From Lutibacter citreus (lineage in GTDB: Bacteria > Bacteroidota > Bacteroidia > Flavobacteriales > Flavobacteriaceae): a stretch of DNA of 64,000 nt. The notes beneath the pieces are model-generated. The model saw only the letters and a program-made list of their open reading frames with translations. It made no database searches and was not told the DNA's origin. The position numbers and the translations under genes are program-made. The stretch lies in NCBI RefSeq assembly GCF_003260195.1, contig NZ_QEIH01000004.1:470223-534222 (forward strand), written 5' to 3'. Below are positions 35,572-44,622 of this stretch, piece by piece (within the stretch, counting starts at the first letter, position 1; each line of letters opens with the position of its first letter).

Positions 35572-37011
35572 ATGCTCCTAAATGTTTTATTAATTAATAG
35601 TTCATTTGGACAACTTAAAATTCCTCCTTTTTTTGGGGACAATATGATTTTACAACAAAATGAGGAAAATTATATTTGGGGATGGACTGAAAAAATTACA
35701 GACGTTAATATACATACTTCATGGAATTCAAAATCAATTGTAACAAAATCAGATAAAAATGGTTATTGGAAAATAGCTTTCAATGTTCCTAAAGCTGATT
35801 TAAAAGAACATACAATTAAAATTTCTTCAAATAAATCCTCAATCATATTAAATGATATTATGTTTGGAGAAATATGGGTTTGCTCCGGTCAATCTAATAT
35901 GGAAATGACGTTAAAAGGGAATTTTAATGAACCTGTTACGGGCAGTAATAAAGCTATTGCAGAATCTTCTAATAAATTTATAAGACAATTTCGTTTAGAT
36001 TATAACTTCGCTAAAACACCTATTAAAGATTGTAAGGGAAATTGGCAAAAAGCGAATCCGAATACAACACCTGATTTTAGTGCTATTGGATATTTTTTTG
36101 CAAATCAGATTTATAAAGGTATAAATGTTCCTGTTGGTATTATTAATACAACTTGGGGTGGTACAGCTATTGAATCTTGGATGGATAAAGGCTTATTAAC
36201 CAACAATTTTAGGTACGTAAATTTAAATGAATTAGAAACTCAAAACGTAAACTTTAAATCTCCTACAGTTCTATACAACGCAATGATTAATCCGTTGGTT
36301 GGTTTAAAAATAAAAGGATTTCTTTGGTATCAAGGTGAATCTAATGTAAGTAACTATCCTAAAAATTATGTGGATCATTTCCCTGCTATGATAAAAAAAT
36401 GGCGCAAATTATGGAACCAAGGAGACTTCCCTTTTTATTACGTTCAAATTTGCCCATTTAACTATTCCAAAAAAGATGCTTTACCAATAATAGAAGCACA
36501 ATTAAAAACTATGGAACTGGTATTAAATACAGGAATGGTTACAACTGGTGATATTGGTGAGCAATGGAATATTCATCCTAAAAGCAAGAAAGAGGTTGGA
36601 CAAAGATTAGCGTATTGGGCTTTAAATAAACAATATAATTTTACAAAAATTCAATATGGTGGTCCGTATTTCAAAAATCTAAAAATTGAAGAAAATAAAG
36701 CAATTATAGAATTCCAAAATGCTCCAAACGGATTAACACCTGCTAATACACCTTTAAATGAATTTTGGATTGCTGGAGCTGATAAAATATTTTATAGAGC
36801 TAATGCAAAAGTAAAAATTCAGTGGGAACTACCACATCATTTAAGAATCCCTCTTGTAGAAGTTTCACACGAAAAAGTACCTAAACCCGTTGCAATTAGA
36901 TACGGATGGACAAACTATTTTGAAGCTAGTCTATTTGACACCGGTGGTAACCCTGCTTCTCCTTTTAGAACTGACAATTGGAATTCTTTTATTAAAGCTG
37001 ATAATAATTAA
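35572..37011 (+). CDS. Sialate O-acetylesterase-like (SASA) esterase with damaged signal peptide
   Basis: A 479-residue SASA-domain esterase. IWVCSGQSNMEM carries the nucleophile (Ser108 of GQSNM), NTTWGGTAIESWM and FLWYQGESNVSNY follow, and IHPKSKKEVGQRLAYW holds the catalytic His. These proteins deacetylate sugars. The ATG at 35572 gives only a 14-residue, uncharged export signal (MLLNVLLINSSFGQ). A separate ATG at 35546 begins MNKFKVF in another frame and stops. One extra T in the GTTTTC run at 35561-35566 would join the two into a normal signal peptide. A real frameshift or a sequence error is therefore likely. Spacing is 35 bases to the GH3 gene and 7 to the GH43 gene. Confidence 0.8.
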   Translation: MLLNVLLINSSFGQLKIPPFFGDNMILQQNEENYIWGWTEKITDVNIHTSWNSKSIVTKSDKNGYWKIAFNVPKADLKEHTIKISSNKSSIILNDIMFGEIWVCSGQSNMEMTLKGNFNEPVTGSNKAIAESSNKFIRQFRLDYNFAKTPIKDCKGNWQKANPNTTPDFSAIGYFFANQIYKGINVPVGIINTTWGGTAIESWMDKGLLTNNFRYVNLNELETQNVNFKSPTVLYNAMINPLVGLKIKGFLWYQGESNVSNYPKNYVDHFPAMIKKWRKLWNQGDFPFYYVQICPFNYSKKDALPIIEAQLKTMELVLNTGMVTTGDIGEQWNIHPKSKKEVGQRLAYWALNKQYNFTKIQYGGPYFKNLKIEENKAIIEFQNAPNGLTPANTPLNEFWIAGADKIFYRANAKVKIQWELPHHLRIPLVEVSHEKVPKPVAIRYGWTNYFEASLFDTGGNPASPFRTDNWNSFIKADNN

Positions 37012-37018
37012 ACATGTT

Positions 37019-38335
37019 ATGAAAAAATTAAAAACAATCTTATTTCTATTAATTAACGCTTCACTGTTTGCTCAAAATCCAATTACTCCTCCAGGAATGT
37101 ATATTGCTGATCCTGAAGCCCATGTTTGGGAGGACGGTAAACTATATATTTATGGATCAAGAGATGAAAGTGATGATTATTGGTGTTCTTACTCCCACAA
37201 CGTTTTAAGTTCTGAAAATTTAATAGATTGGGATATTACCGAAAAAGCGTTTTCTTCAAAAGGAGAATTTGACCAAGTTCCACATCACGATAATTTATTA
37301 TTTGCTCCAGATGCAGCTTACAAAAATGGCACTTACTATTTATATTATTGCTCTCCTGGAAAACCAAAAACTGAAGGTGTTGCAACAAGTACAAACCCAA
37401 ATGGACCATTTATAAATGGAAAACAAATAAAAGGAGTCTACAGCATTGACCCTGCTGTGTTAATTGATGATAACGGACAAGCCTATTATTATTGGGGTCA
37501 AGGAAAACCTACAGTTGCTAAACTGAAATCTAATATGATGGAAATTGATGAAGCTACCATTACACATCCTTTAGATAAAGAAGGAAATGTGGCTTTTCAT
37601 GAAGGTTCTTCAATACGAAAAATTGGTGATTTGTATTATTTTGTTTTTGCCGATGATAGCCGAGATAATAGACCAACATGTTTAGGTTACGCTATTGGAA
37701 AATCACCAATGGGACCTTTTGAATATAAAGGAGTTATTATAGATAATTTTAATTGTGATCCTTCTAGCTGGAACAATCACGGTTCTATTGAAAAATTTAA
37801 AGATCAGTGGTACGTGTTTTATCACCGTTCAACAAACAATTCTCAAAAATTCAGAAAAGCTTGTATTGAACCTATTTTTATAAATAAAGACGGAACTATT
37901 GATGAAGTAGAAATGACTTCTCAGGGCGCTGGAAAACCTCTAAAAGCTTCAAAAATTATTGAAGCTGAATGGACTTGTGGTTTATCTGGAAATGTAAGAA
38001 TCACAAAAATACCATCAACAGATATTATTTCTGAAGGATTATCAGAAATAAAAAACAATGATACAGCCATCTATAAATACCTTTCTTTTGAAGAAAATAC
38101 TAAATCTTTTGAAGTGAAAACCTCAACAGCTTCTGAAGGAATTATTGAAATAAGAATAGATGACAAGCAAGGACAAATAATTGGAACTTGCGATATTCAA
38201 GCAAACTCTAATAAAGTTTCTTATAAAATATCTAGTTGTAAAATTAAAACAGTAAAAGGTAAACACGCATTGCACTTTACTTTTAAAACCAAAGAAAACC
38301 AGCACTTAATTATTGATTGGTTTCGATTTAAATAA
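37019..38335 (+). CDS. GH43 family glycosidase with C-terminal CBM6-like domain
   Basis: A 438-residue secreted protein. The start at 37019 (MKKLKTILFLLINASLFAQ) is chosen because it gives a clean signal peptide just after the previous stop. The beta-propeller shows MYIADPEAHVWEDGKLYIYGS (base Asp31), FAPDAAYKNGTYYLYY, SIDPAVLIDDNGQAYYYWG, VAFHEGSSIRKIGDLYYF (likely acid Glu) and KFKDQWYVFYHR. Residues about 310-438 are a beta-sandwich resembling CBM6 (FEVKTSTASEGIIEIRI, HLIIDWFRFK). GH43 enzymes cleave arabinosyl, xylosyl or galactosyl ends; in a galactan setting exo-galactosidase activity is a reasonable guess. The remnant at 47432-47983 derives from a gene of the same type. Confidence 0.85.
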   Translation: MKKLKTILFLLINASLFAQNPITPPGMYIADPEAHVWEDGKLYIYGSRDESDDYWCSYSHNVLSSENLIDWDITEKAFSSKGEFDQVPHHDNLLFAPDAAYKNGTYYLYYCSPGKPKTEGVATSTNPNGPFINGKQIKGVYSIDPAVLIDDNGQAYYYWGQGKPTVAKLKSNMMEIDEATITHPLDKEGNVAFHEGSSIRKIGDLYYFVFADDSRDNRPTCLGYAIGKSPMGPFEYKGVIIDNFNCDPSSWNNHGSIEKFKDQWYVFYHRSTNNSQKFRKACIEPIFINKDGTIDEVEMTSQGAGKPLKASKIIEAEWTCGLSGNVRITKIPSTDIISEGLSEIKNNDTAIYKYLSFEENTKSFEVKTSTASEGIIEIRIDDKQGQIIGTCDIQANSNKVSYKISSCKIKTVKGKHALHFTFKTKENQHLIIDWFRFK

Positions 38336-38402
38336 TCCTTCTTGGCTATAAAGCCTATAATTTTAATAAAGAATGAAATCTTTAACTTAATAATAAACAT
38401 TT

Positions 38403-40610
38403 ATGAAAAAATTCATCATTATAATTAGCCTGTTGTTTCTTAATATTTCTTGTAAAACGGATAATACCGTTAATATTATTTACAATTCCAACAGTCCACA
38501 AGTTGAGTTTGCTGTTAAAGATTTAACAAAAGCACTTTTAGAAAAAGGTATTGAAATTGATTCAGAATCTACTAATGTTATTAACTTCAATTTAGAAAAG
38601 AATTCTTTTGAAGATCAAGCTTTTCAGATTAAAAAAACTTCTAAAAACTTAATTAACATAAATGCTAGTGATCAAATTGGGTTAATGTATGGTGGTTTAG
38701 AGTTGACAGAATATATAAGAATTGGTGAAGATTTAAACTCTTTAACTCAAATTTCAGAAAAACCTTATATCAAAAAAAGAGGGTTAAAATATAACATTCC
38801 TTTAGATGCAAGAACCAATACTTTTGATGACTCAGGTGATGCAGCTCAAAACAACATAATTAATATGTGGGATTTTAGTTTTTGGGAGGAATTTTTTGAT
38901 AATATGGCAAGACATCGCTACAATATGATCTCGTATTGGAATGCACATCCGTTTTCTTCAATGGTAAAATTAGATGATTATCCAGATGTTGCCTTTGAAG
39001 ATGTTTGCGGAACAACTATTAAACCAGAAGATCCAGGTAGAAATTGGACCGTTCCTGAATTGGCAAGTATTAAAATAGTTGAAAACTTAAAGATTCTTAA
39101 AAAAATGACTATTGAGGAAAAAATAGCATTTTGGCAAAAAGTAATGAAGCACGCTAAAAACCGAGGTATAGATGTTTATTTTATGACTTGGAATATTTGT
39201 TTAAATGGAGCTGCTGCTCCAGGTTCAAATGAAGAAGTTGGTGATAAAAAAGGAAAATATGGAATTTCTAATGATTTTAGAAATGAAATAAGTAAGGACT
39301 ATTTACGTAAGTCTGTAAAACAATTTATAAAAAATTATCCAGATTTAACAGGAATTGGCGTTACTGCAGGAGAAAATATGAGAATTCCAATGACAGATGA
39401 TGACAAAGAAAAATGGCTTTGGGAAACATACGGGCTAGGTATTATGGACGTCAAAGCTGATTTACCAAACAGAAAAGTAAAGTTTATTCATAGATATTGG
39501 TGGACAGATATGACTAAAGTATCTAAATACTGGGGACAATATCCAGATCAATTTGATATGAGTTTTAAATACGCCAAAGCCCGTTTATACTCCTCTCCAA
39601 AACAGCCATTTTACAAACCATTTATAGAATGGATGGGAGATACAAAAATGAAATCTTGGTGGAATTTAAGAAACGATGATATTTATATTCATAGATGGGG
39701 AAATCCAACATATGTTAGTGATTTTATAAAAAATATGCCGTACGAACAAACGTCAGGTTTTCATATGGGATCTGATGGTTATGCTTGGGGAAGAGAATTT
39801 ATTAGTAAAAACCCAGAAACTCCACGTCAGCAAGAAATGAGTAAGCATTGGTATAAGTTTATGCTTTGGGGAAGATTAGGCTACAACCCTAATATAACTA
39901 ATGATAGATTTGAAAAAATTATAGCTACAAAATTTCCTAATACAAATGCAAAATTACTATTTAATACTTGGGCTACTGCTTCTAAAATAATCCCTCAAGT
40001 AAATCAATTTCACTGGAGAGATTGGGACTATATGTGGCAACCAGAAGCTTGCATGGAAATATGGAATGATTTAAGATCTGTAGATGCTTTTAGAACAAAC
40101 CCAACAATGGAAGGTAGTGGAATTTTAAATCCTCGTGATTATGTACAATCAATAACAAATAAAAAATCTATTTCTAAAAAAACACCTCTAGATATTGTAA
40201 AAAATTTAAAATCTTATTCTGAAATTAGTATTAAAAATGCTGATATTTTATTAAAAAATGTAAGCTCTGATGAATTAAAGCAAACCTTATTAGATATAAA
40301 ATCTATGGGCTTTTTAGGTGAATATTATGCCAATAAAATAAGTGCTGCAATTGAATTAGAGTTTTTTAAAACAACTGAAAATAATGAGTATAAAAACAAA
40401 TCAATTGCATTTTTACAAGAAGCTGTTTTAAATTGGGAAAAGTACAGAGATATTAATGTAAATAGATACTTAAAGCAAACCTTTTCACGTACAAGAACTT
40501 TTGATTGGAACAACCAATTAAAGCATGTAAATAATGAAATAGATATTGTTAAAAAAGCTAAGACTTATAGAGAAGAACCATACTTAGAAAACAAAGATAA
40601 GTGGAAGTAA
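38403..40610 (+). CDS. Unassigned glycosidase-like lipoprotein with GH20/GH67-type N-terminal domain
   Basis: A 735-residue lipoprotein (signal NISCKT, Cys17). Residues about 20-115 look like the alpha/beta domain that precedes GH20, GH67 and GH84 barrels (SPQVEFAVKDLTKAL, DQIGLMYGGLELTEYIR). The central part reads as a TIM barrel (RGLKYNIPLD, WEEFFDNMARHRYNMISYWNAHPFS, GIDVYFMTWNICLN, LTGIGVTAGENMRI, FEKIIATKFPN). The C-terminal 150 residues are helical. TAGENM may hold a catalytic acid. I cannot assign a CAZy family; alpha-glucuronidase-like annotation would be a guess. It is the last gene of the plus-strand operon, 67 bases after the GH43 gene and 3 before a strong terminator. Confidence 0.65.
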   Translation: MKKFIIIISLLFLNISCKTDNTVNIIYNSNSPQVEFAVKDLTKALLEKGIEIDSESTNVINFNLEKNSFEDQAFQIKKTSKNLININASDQIGLMYGGLELTEYIRIGEDLNSLTQISEKPYIKKRGLKYNIPLDARTNTFDDSGDAAQNNIINMWDFSFWEEFFDNMARHRYNMISYWNAHPFSSMVKLDDYPDVAFEDVCGTTIKPEDPGRNWTVPELASIKIVENLKILKKMTIEEKIAFWQKVMKHAKNRGIDVYFMTWNICLNGAAAPGSNEEVGDKKGKYGISNDFRNEISKDYLRKSVKQFIKNYPDLTGIGVTAGENMRIPMTDDDKEKWLWETYGLGIMDVKADLPNRKVKFIHRYWWTDMTKVSKYWGQYPDQFDMSFKYAKARLYSSPKQPFYKPFIEWMGDTKMKSWWNLRNDDIYIHRWGNPTYVSDFIKNMPYEQTSGFHMGSDGYAWGREFISKNPETPRQQEMSKHWYKFMLWGRLGYNPNITNDRFEKIIATKFPNTNAKLLFNTWATASKIIPQVNQFHWRDWDYMWQPEACMEIWNDLRSVDAFRTNPTMEGSGILNPRDYVQSITNKKSISKKTPLDIVKNLKSYSEISIKNADILLKNVSSDELKQTLLDIKSMGFLGEYYANKISAAIELEFFKTTENNEYKNKSIAFLQEAVLNWEKYRDINVNRYLKQTFSRTRTFDWNNQLKHVNNEIDIVKKAKTYREEPYLENKDKWK

Positions 40611-40613
40611 ACT

Positions 40614-40648
40614 AAAAAAAGCCTCTAAGTTTAAACTTAGAGGCTTTT
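40614..40648. terminator. Bidirectional intrinsic terminator
   Basis: GCCTCTAAGTTT and its exact complement form a 24-base palindrome (40621-40644) flanked by A7 and TTTT. It separates the convergent ends of the plus-strand operon and the sulfatase operon and can serve both. Confidence 0.9.
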
Positions 40649-40679
40649 ACTTTATACTATTTTAAAAAAAAATATATGT

Positions 40680-42506
40680 TTATAATTTTGTTACATAAAC
40701 ATAGTAAGCTGCATTTTTTTCTTGCTTTTTATTAAAGAAACTAGCCTCTAACTTTGTTTTTCCTTTTTCTAAATTCAACTTAAAAGTAATCTCTTTAGCA
40801 TCATTTATTAATGTTCCTTTTTTCTCCTTACCTTGAATATTTATTGAAGCACTTACAAACTCTAAATTTTTTCCTTCAGGAATTGTTTTTTCTAAACCAG
40901 GTAAATCTTCAGGTGTAATTTCTGGCGTTGTATCGTTAATCATCAATCCAGATTCTATAGGATATCTTCTTAAAGAAAACTCATATTCTCCAGCTTCTGC
41001 AATATTTATACTCCAATAACCATCTCCAACGGCTCCATCTCTAATATAAACTTGATTCCAAGCATAAAATTCTTTCTTTTTCATTGAATGTAAATCGTGA
41101 GATGTTAAAGCAACAGGGTTTTCAAATTTTGTTCCAATAGGAATATAAACTTGTTCATCTCCTTGTACAGAAACTTGTTCCCACCATTTATCGTAGAATT
41201 CACGCATTTCTTTAACTTTTTCAGGATTTTCTTCTGCCAAATTTTTATTTTGACCTTCATCGTTATCTAAATTGTATAACTCTTTTCCATTAATTAAACG
41301 CCATTTATTTTGCATTACTGAAGAGTTTCTCCATTTAACCAATTGTTGTAAACGTTGAGAATCTGTAACTAATATTCTGTTATTTTCTAATTCTGGATTT
41401 TTAAACATTGGCACAATACTTTCTCCATCAATTGGCATCCCTCCTTTTGGTAACTCAATTCCACATAGTTCAGCTAAAGTTGGCATAATATCTAAATTAG
41501 CCGTTAACTGATTAATATCTTTTGAAACATTGATACCTCCATTCTTCCAGTGAATAAAAAATGGAACTCTGTGTCCCCCTTCGTAAGCACTTCCTTTATT
41601 TCCTTTCATACCAGCATTAAAACCAGTAGTAATATTTTTCTCTTTATTGTATTTATAACCGGCTGCAGTACCATTATCAGTCATAAAAATTAAAATAGTA
41701 TTATCGGCAATATTTAATTCTTTGATAGTTTCACGAAGTTTTCCAAAATTATCATCTGCATTGGTAATCATTCCATAAAAACGCTTTTGTGTATCAGACA
41801 AAAGATTGTCATCAATATCTTTATACATATTGTAATACTTTACCGGAACATTGTATGGTCCGTGTGGAGCATTTGTAGAAATATAACAAAAGAATGGTTC
41901 GTCTTTATTGTTTTTTATAAATTTAGTAGCTTCGTTAAAGAAAATATCTGTACAATAACCTTCATATTTTTGAGGCTTTCCATTTTTAAAATAAGTATCG
42001 TTAAAATAAGTATTCCCCCAATAATCTGGCGTTTGTTGAACACCTCCACCTCGGTGCATAACAGTTTCTTGAAAACCTCTATTTTCTGGTTTAAATGGAT
42101 AATTATCTCCTAAATGCCATTTACCAAACCCTCCAGTTTTATAACCTGCTTGTGTAAACATATCTGCCATTGTTTTTTCTTGCTCTCTCAATAAGCTCCA
42201 TCCACCTACAGTATGCCATACACCTACACTATTTGCATATCTCCCTGTCATTAATCCTGAACGAGTTGGTGCACAAGTTGGCCCCACATGAAAGTCTGTT
42301 AAATGATAACTTTCATCATAAAAACTATCAATATTTGGCGTTTTAATAATTGTGTTTCCATGAACTCCTAAATCACCATAACCTTGATCATCAGTTAAAA
42401 CCAAAATTACATTTGGTTTAGATTTATTTGGACTGTTTTCAATTTTAGTTTTTTTACAACCAACCAAAACAATAGCTAGTAGTAAAACAATTTTAAATGT
42501 TCTCAT
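40680..42506 (-). CDS. S1-family sulfatase lipoprotein
   Basis: A 608-residue sulfatase with lipoprotein signal IVLVGCKK (Cys17). It has PNVILVLTDDQGYGDLG, the formylglycine motif C-A-P-T-R (Cys78), FGKWHLGDNYPFKP, and the metal site FMTDNGTAAG with the nearby GMKGNKGSAYEGGHRVPFF. About 110 extra C-terminal residues after LYNLDNDEGQ form a beta-domain (GDGYWSINIAEAGEYEFSLRRY), possibly for substrate binding. The tight spelling of the G-K-W-H-L-G-D motif is common in exo-acting galactan sulfatases. It is the last gene of the operon starting with the GH16 gene, 9 bases behind the CE2-like esterase gene. Confidence 0.92.
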   Translation of the reverse strand: MRTFKIVLLLAIVLVGCKKTKIENSPNKSKPNVILVLTDDQGYGDLGVHGNTIIKTPNIDSFYDESYHLTDFHVGPTCAPTRSGLMTGRYANSVGVWHTVGGWSLLREQEKTMADMFTQAGYKTGGFGKWHLGDNYPFKPENRGFQETVMHRGGGVQQTPDYWGNTYFNDTYFKNGKPQKYEGYCTDIFFNEATKFIKNNKDEPFFCYISTNAPHGPYNVPVKYYNMYKDIDDNLLSDTQKRFYGMITNADDNFGKLRETIKELNIADNTILIFMTDNGTAAGYKYNKEKNITTGFNAGMKGNKGSAYEGGHRVPFFIHWKNGGINVSKDINQLTANLDIMPTLAELCGIELPKGGMPIDGESIVPMFKNPELENNRILVTDSQRLQQLVKWRNSSVMQNKWRLINGKELYNLDNDEGQNKNLAEENPEKVKEMREFYDKWWEQVSVQGDEQVYIPIGTKFENPVALTSHDLHSMKKKEFYAWNQVYIRDGAVGDGYWSINIAEAGEYEFSLRRYPIESGLMINDTTPEITPEDLPGLEKTIPEGKNLEFVSASINIQGKEKKGTLINDAKEITFKLNLEKGKTKLEASFFNKKQEKNAAYYVYVTKL

Positions 42507-42515
42507 TTATATTAA

Positions 42516-43610
42516 TTATTTATTAAAATTTAAAGATTCAATTTTTTTAATTAATTTATCAGCAATTAGTTGGTGTTCTTTAACTTTCGGATGACCTTTT
42601 GAACCTTTATAAGGCGCAAAACAAGTATATACCTTGGTCTCATTTAAACTTTTAACAGCTTTAGTTACATAACCCGGCCATTTTGAACCATCTTTAGTTA
42701 TATCCATATTACCTAATAAACAAACAATTGGAGTTTTTGGATATTTGCCTCTTATTGTTTTTATAAAATTCGCGTACGATTCTATTATTTTTTCTTCAGA
42801 AGGTTTATCAGTTCCAAATCTTCTTTTAAACTCTTCATGTTTTGGTCTATTTACAATCCAAGAATCATTTTGAAATAAATTTACAACAACTACATCTGGA
42901 GTTTTCTTAGAAAAACCCCACTTACTATTTTCATCATTCGGATTTAATCTATCATACATTTCAGGCATTATCATATTAAACCAACTTACCATAATTCCAA
43001 TTCCTCCACGAGCAATACAACTATATTCGGCATTAAATGCTCTTGCCGTTTTAGCAGCGTATGTGTTATAATTATTTGTTACGTTGCCTTCAGGCTTATC
43101 ATTTCCACTATAATCTTCATTACCATGACCTGCTGTAATAGAATCTCCATAAAATTCAAAAAATAATTGTTTTTTAGCATCAGGCTTTAAAAGTTTTCCT
43201 TCAATCTCAAAACCAAACAGTTGAGTTTTACCAAAAGTCCATTCATTTCTTTTAGTTAATTCTACTGAATGCTTTCCTTTACTTAAATCTTTAGCTAAAA
43301 CATAGGTATTCTTTCCTTTATTCAGTTTTAAAGTTTCAAATTTAGAACCATCAATTATTACATTAAAATAATTTGTTCCGTTTTCATCATCTAGAATTAC
43401 TTTTGCTGTAGTTCCTTCAAAATTTATTTTTATTGAAGTTCCAGACCAATATATTTCGGAAGCTGTTTTTGTTTCATTTACTCCTAAACGACCTTCATAA
43501 GCGATGTTTTTATTAGAATGTTTTACAAAGGTAGAAGTTGAATCAACAGATAATGATTTACAACCAACAAGTAAAAATAGTAAAAAAGTATACTTAAATA
43601 TATGTTTCAT
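42516..43610 (-). CDS. CE2-like SGNH acetyl esterase lipoprotein
   Basis: A 364-residue lipoprotein (signal LFLLVGCKS, Cys17). An N-terminal jelly-roll of about 110 residues (YWSGTSIKINFEGTTAKVIL, VELTKRNEWTFG) precedes an SGNH hydrolase with block I FYGDSITAGHG (Ser157), VVVNLFQNDSW (block III Asn) and a C-terminal His340 in SKGHPKV. The Asp usually found before that His is missing. CE2 esterases work with a Ser-His dyad and carry exactly this jelly-roll, so the loss is expected. It probably removes O-acetyl groups from oligosaccharides at the cell surface. It lies between the GH16 and sulfatase genes with 9-base gaps on both sides. Confidence 0.82.
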   Translation of the reverse strand: MKHIFKYTFLLFLLVGCKSLSVDSTSTFVKHSNKNIAYEGRLGVNETKTASEIYWSGTSIKINFEGTTAKVILDDENGTNYFNVIIDGSKFETLKLNKGKNTYVLAKDLSKGKHSVELTKRNEWTFGKTQLFGFEIEGKLLKPDAKKQLFFEFYGDSITAGHGNEDYSGNDKPEGNVTNNYNTYAAKTARAFNAEYSCIARGGIGIMVSWFNMIMPEMYDRLNPNDENSKWGFSKKTPDVVVVNLFQNDSWIVNRPKHEEFKRRFGTDKPSEEKIIESYANFIKTIRGKYPKTPIVCLLGNMDITKDGSKWPGYVTKAVKSLNETKVYTCFAPYKGSKGHPKVKEHQLIADKLIKKIESLNFNK

Positions 43611-43619
43611 ATTATAATT

Positions 43620-44492
43620 TTATTTTTTCTGTTTCCAAGTTCTAAAATACTTAACGTGGTACTCACCATTTAATCTATTATTATCTGGCAATGCTCCAAA
43701 CCACTTATTAGATTCACAATTAAAATTAACTTCTAATGGTTGATGCCAGTGTGTGTTTTTTGCCTCTCTAAACAAAATTCCATCAATATAAAAACGAATA
43801 AATTCTGGTGTCCATTCTAATCCCCATACATGATAATCGGCTTGTAATTCTTTAGGGAAATAATATTTTTTAGTTCTAGAAAAATGTTTTTTCACATCTC
43901 CTTTATCTTTTGGTGCCTTAAACACGTGAATGTTTGAATTTAAATCGTGTCTATTATAATACAAACCTGGTGCATTTTCACATATGTCAATTTCAGTCCA
44001 CCAATCTTTGCTTACATTAGTCATCCAAAAACCAGAGACCCAAGGTGCATCCATTAGTTTAACTTCAGCTTCAAAATAACCATACAAAAATTTATTTTTA
44101 CTTTTTATAAAACCTGTAGAATGCGTAAAACCTTCTGGCAAATTTTCCTTACCATGTTTGTTAACTTGTATAACAAGTTCATTATTTTCTAAACTAACGT
44201 TTGAACTATGAAAATATGTTGGTGGTCTTCCTTTCCATTTCGGGTTATTTGGATACCAACGTTCTTCATTTAATGTACTCCCAATAAATTCATCAGAATA
44301 TTTCTTTAACAATTTCCATTTTTTAGAATTTGATTGATCAGAAAGAGGAAAGGTATTATTTATTCTTTTTACAGAGTTCTCAATTTTAACAGAATCAACA
44401 TAATTTTTGGGAGGAATGGTTAAATTTTGAGAAAATACAACCGAATTAATCAAAACAACAATTGTTAAAATTACTTTTACTTTTAAGCTCAT
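43620..44492 (-). CDS. GH16 endo-galactanase candidate (agarase/porphyranase type)
   Basis: A 290-residue secreted enzyme (signal MSLKVKVILTIVVLINSVVF). The jelly-roll includes KKYSDEFIGSTLNEERW, FLYGYFEAEVKLMDAPWVSG and the catalytic signature W-W-T-E-I-D-I-C-E with nucleophile Glu167, Asp169 and acid/base Glu172. The following DYHVWGLEWTPEFIRFYIDG is the usual second half of GH16. The wording around GFWM resembles beta-porphyranases and beta-agarases rather than laminarinases, but the subfamily needs alignment. It leads a three-gene operon with the esterase and sulfatase genes. The shared 27-bp element lies 56 bases upstream of its ATG, so it is probably induced together with the other two genes carrying that element. 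Confidence 0.87.
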   Translation of the reverse strand: MSLKVKVILTIVVLINSVVFSQNLTIPPKNYVDSVKIENSVKRINNTFPLSDQSNSKKWKLLKKYSDEFIGSTLNEERWYPNNPKWKGRPPTYFHSSNVSLENNELVIQVNKHGKENLPEGFTHSTGFIKSKNKFLYGYFEAEVKLMDAPWVSGFWMTNVSKDWWTEIDICENAPGLYYNRHDLNSNIHVFKAPKDKGDVKKHFSRTKKYYFPKELQADYHVWGLEWTPEFIRFYIDGILFREAKNTHWHQPLEVNFNCESNKWFGALPDNNRLNGEYHVKYFRTWKQKK

Positions 44493-44547
44493 GTAAAGAT
44501 ATTTTTAAAAGATTAAAATTAATATTTCCAACTATAGCATTAAACTA

Positions 44548-44574
44548 CATTTGGTTATTATACTACTACATATG
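44548..44574 (-). promoter_or_regulatory. Shared regulatory element upstream of GH16 operon
   Basis: On the plus strand: CATTTG, nine bases, CTACTACATATG. The outer 18 positions are identical to those of the element at 49616-49642, with the same nine-base spacing. The proximal edge is 56 bases from the GH16 start codon. It is a likely activator site, possibly for the HTCS encoded at 56911-61188. Confidence 0.7.
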
Positions 44575-44584
44575 TTTTTAAAAA

Positions 44585-44613
44585 AAAAGAGAAATAATTA
44601 GCGTCTCTCTTTT
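44585..44613 (-). terminator. Weak hairpin downstream of GH86
   Basis: AAAAGAGA (44585-44592) can pair with TCTCTTTT (44606-44613) over a 13-base loop, giving a U-rich 3' end on the minus strand. It sits 10 bases after the GH86 stop and is AT-rich, so it is only a moderate terminator candidate. Confidence 0.45.
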
Positions 44614-44622
44614 CTTCTAATA

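Noticed and set aside
36890..37018. N-terminal extension of the GH43 gene
   Set aside because: It would overlap the SASA gene by more than 100 bases in another frame. The ATG at 37019 gives a clean signal peptide.
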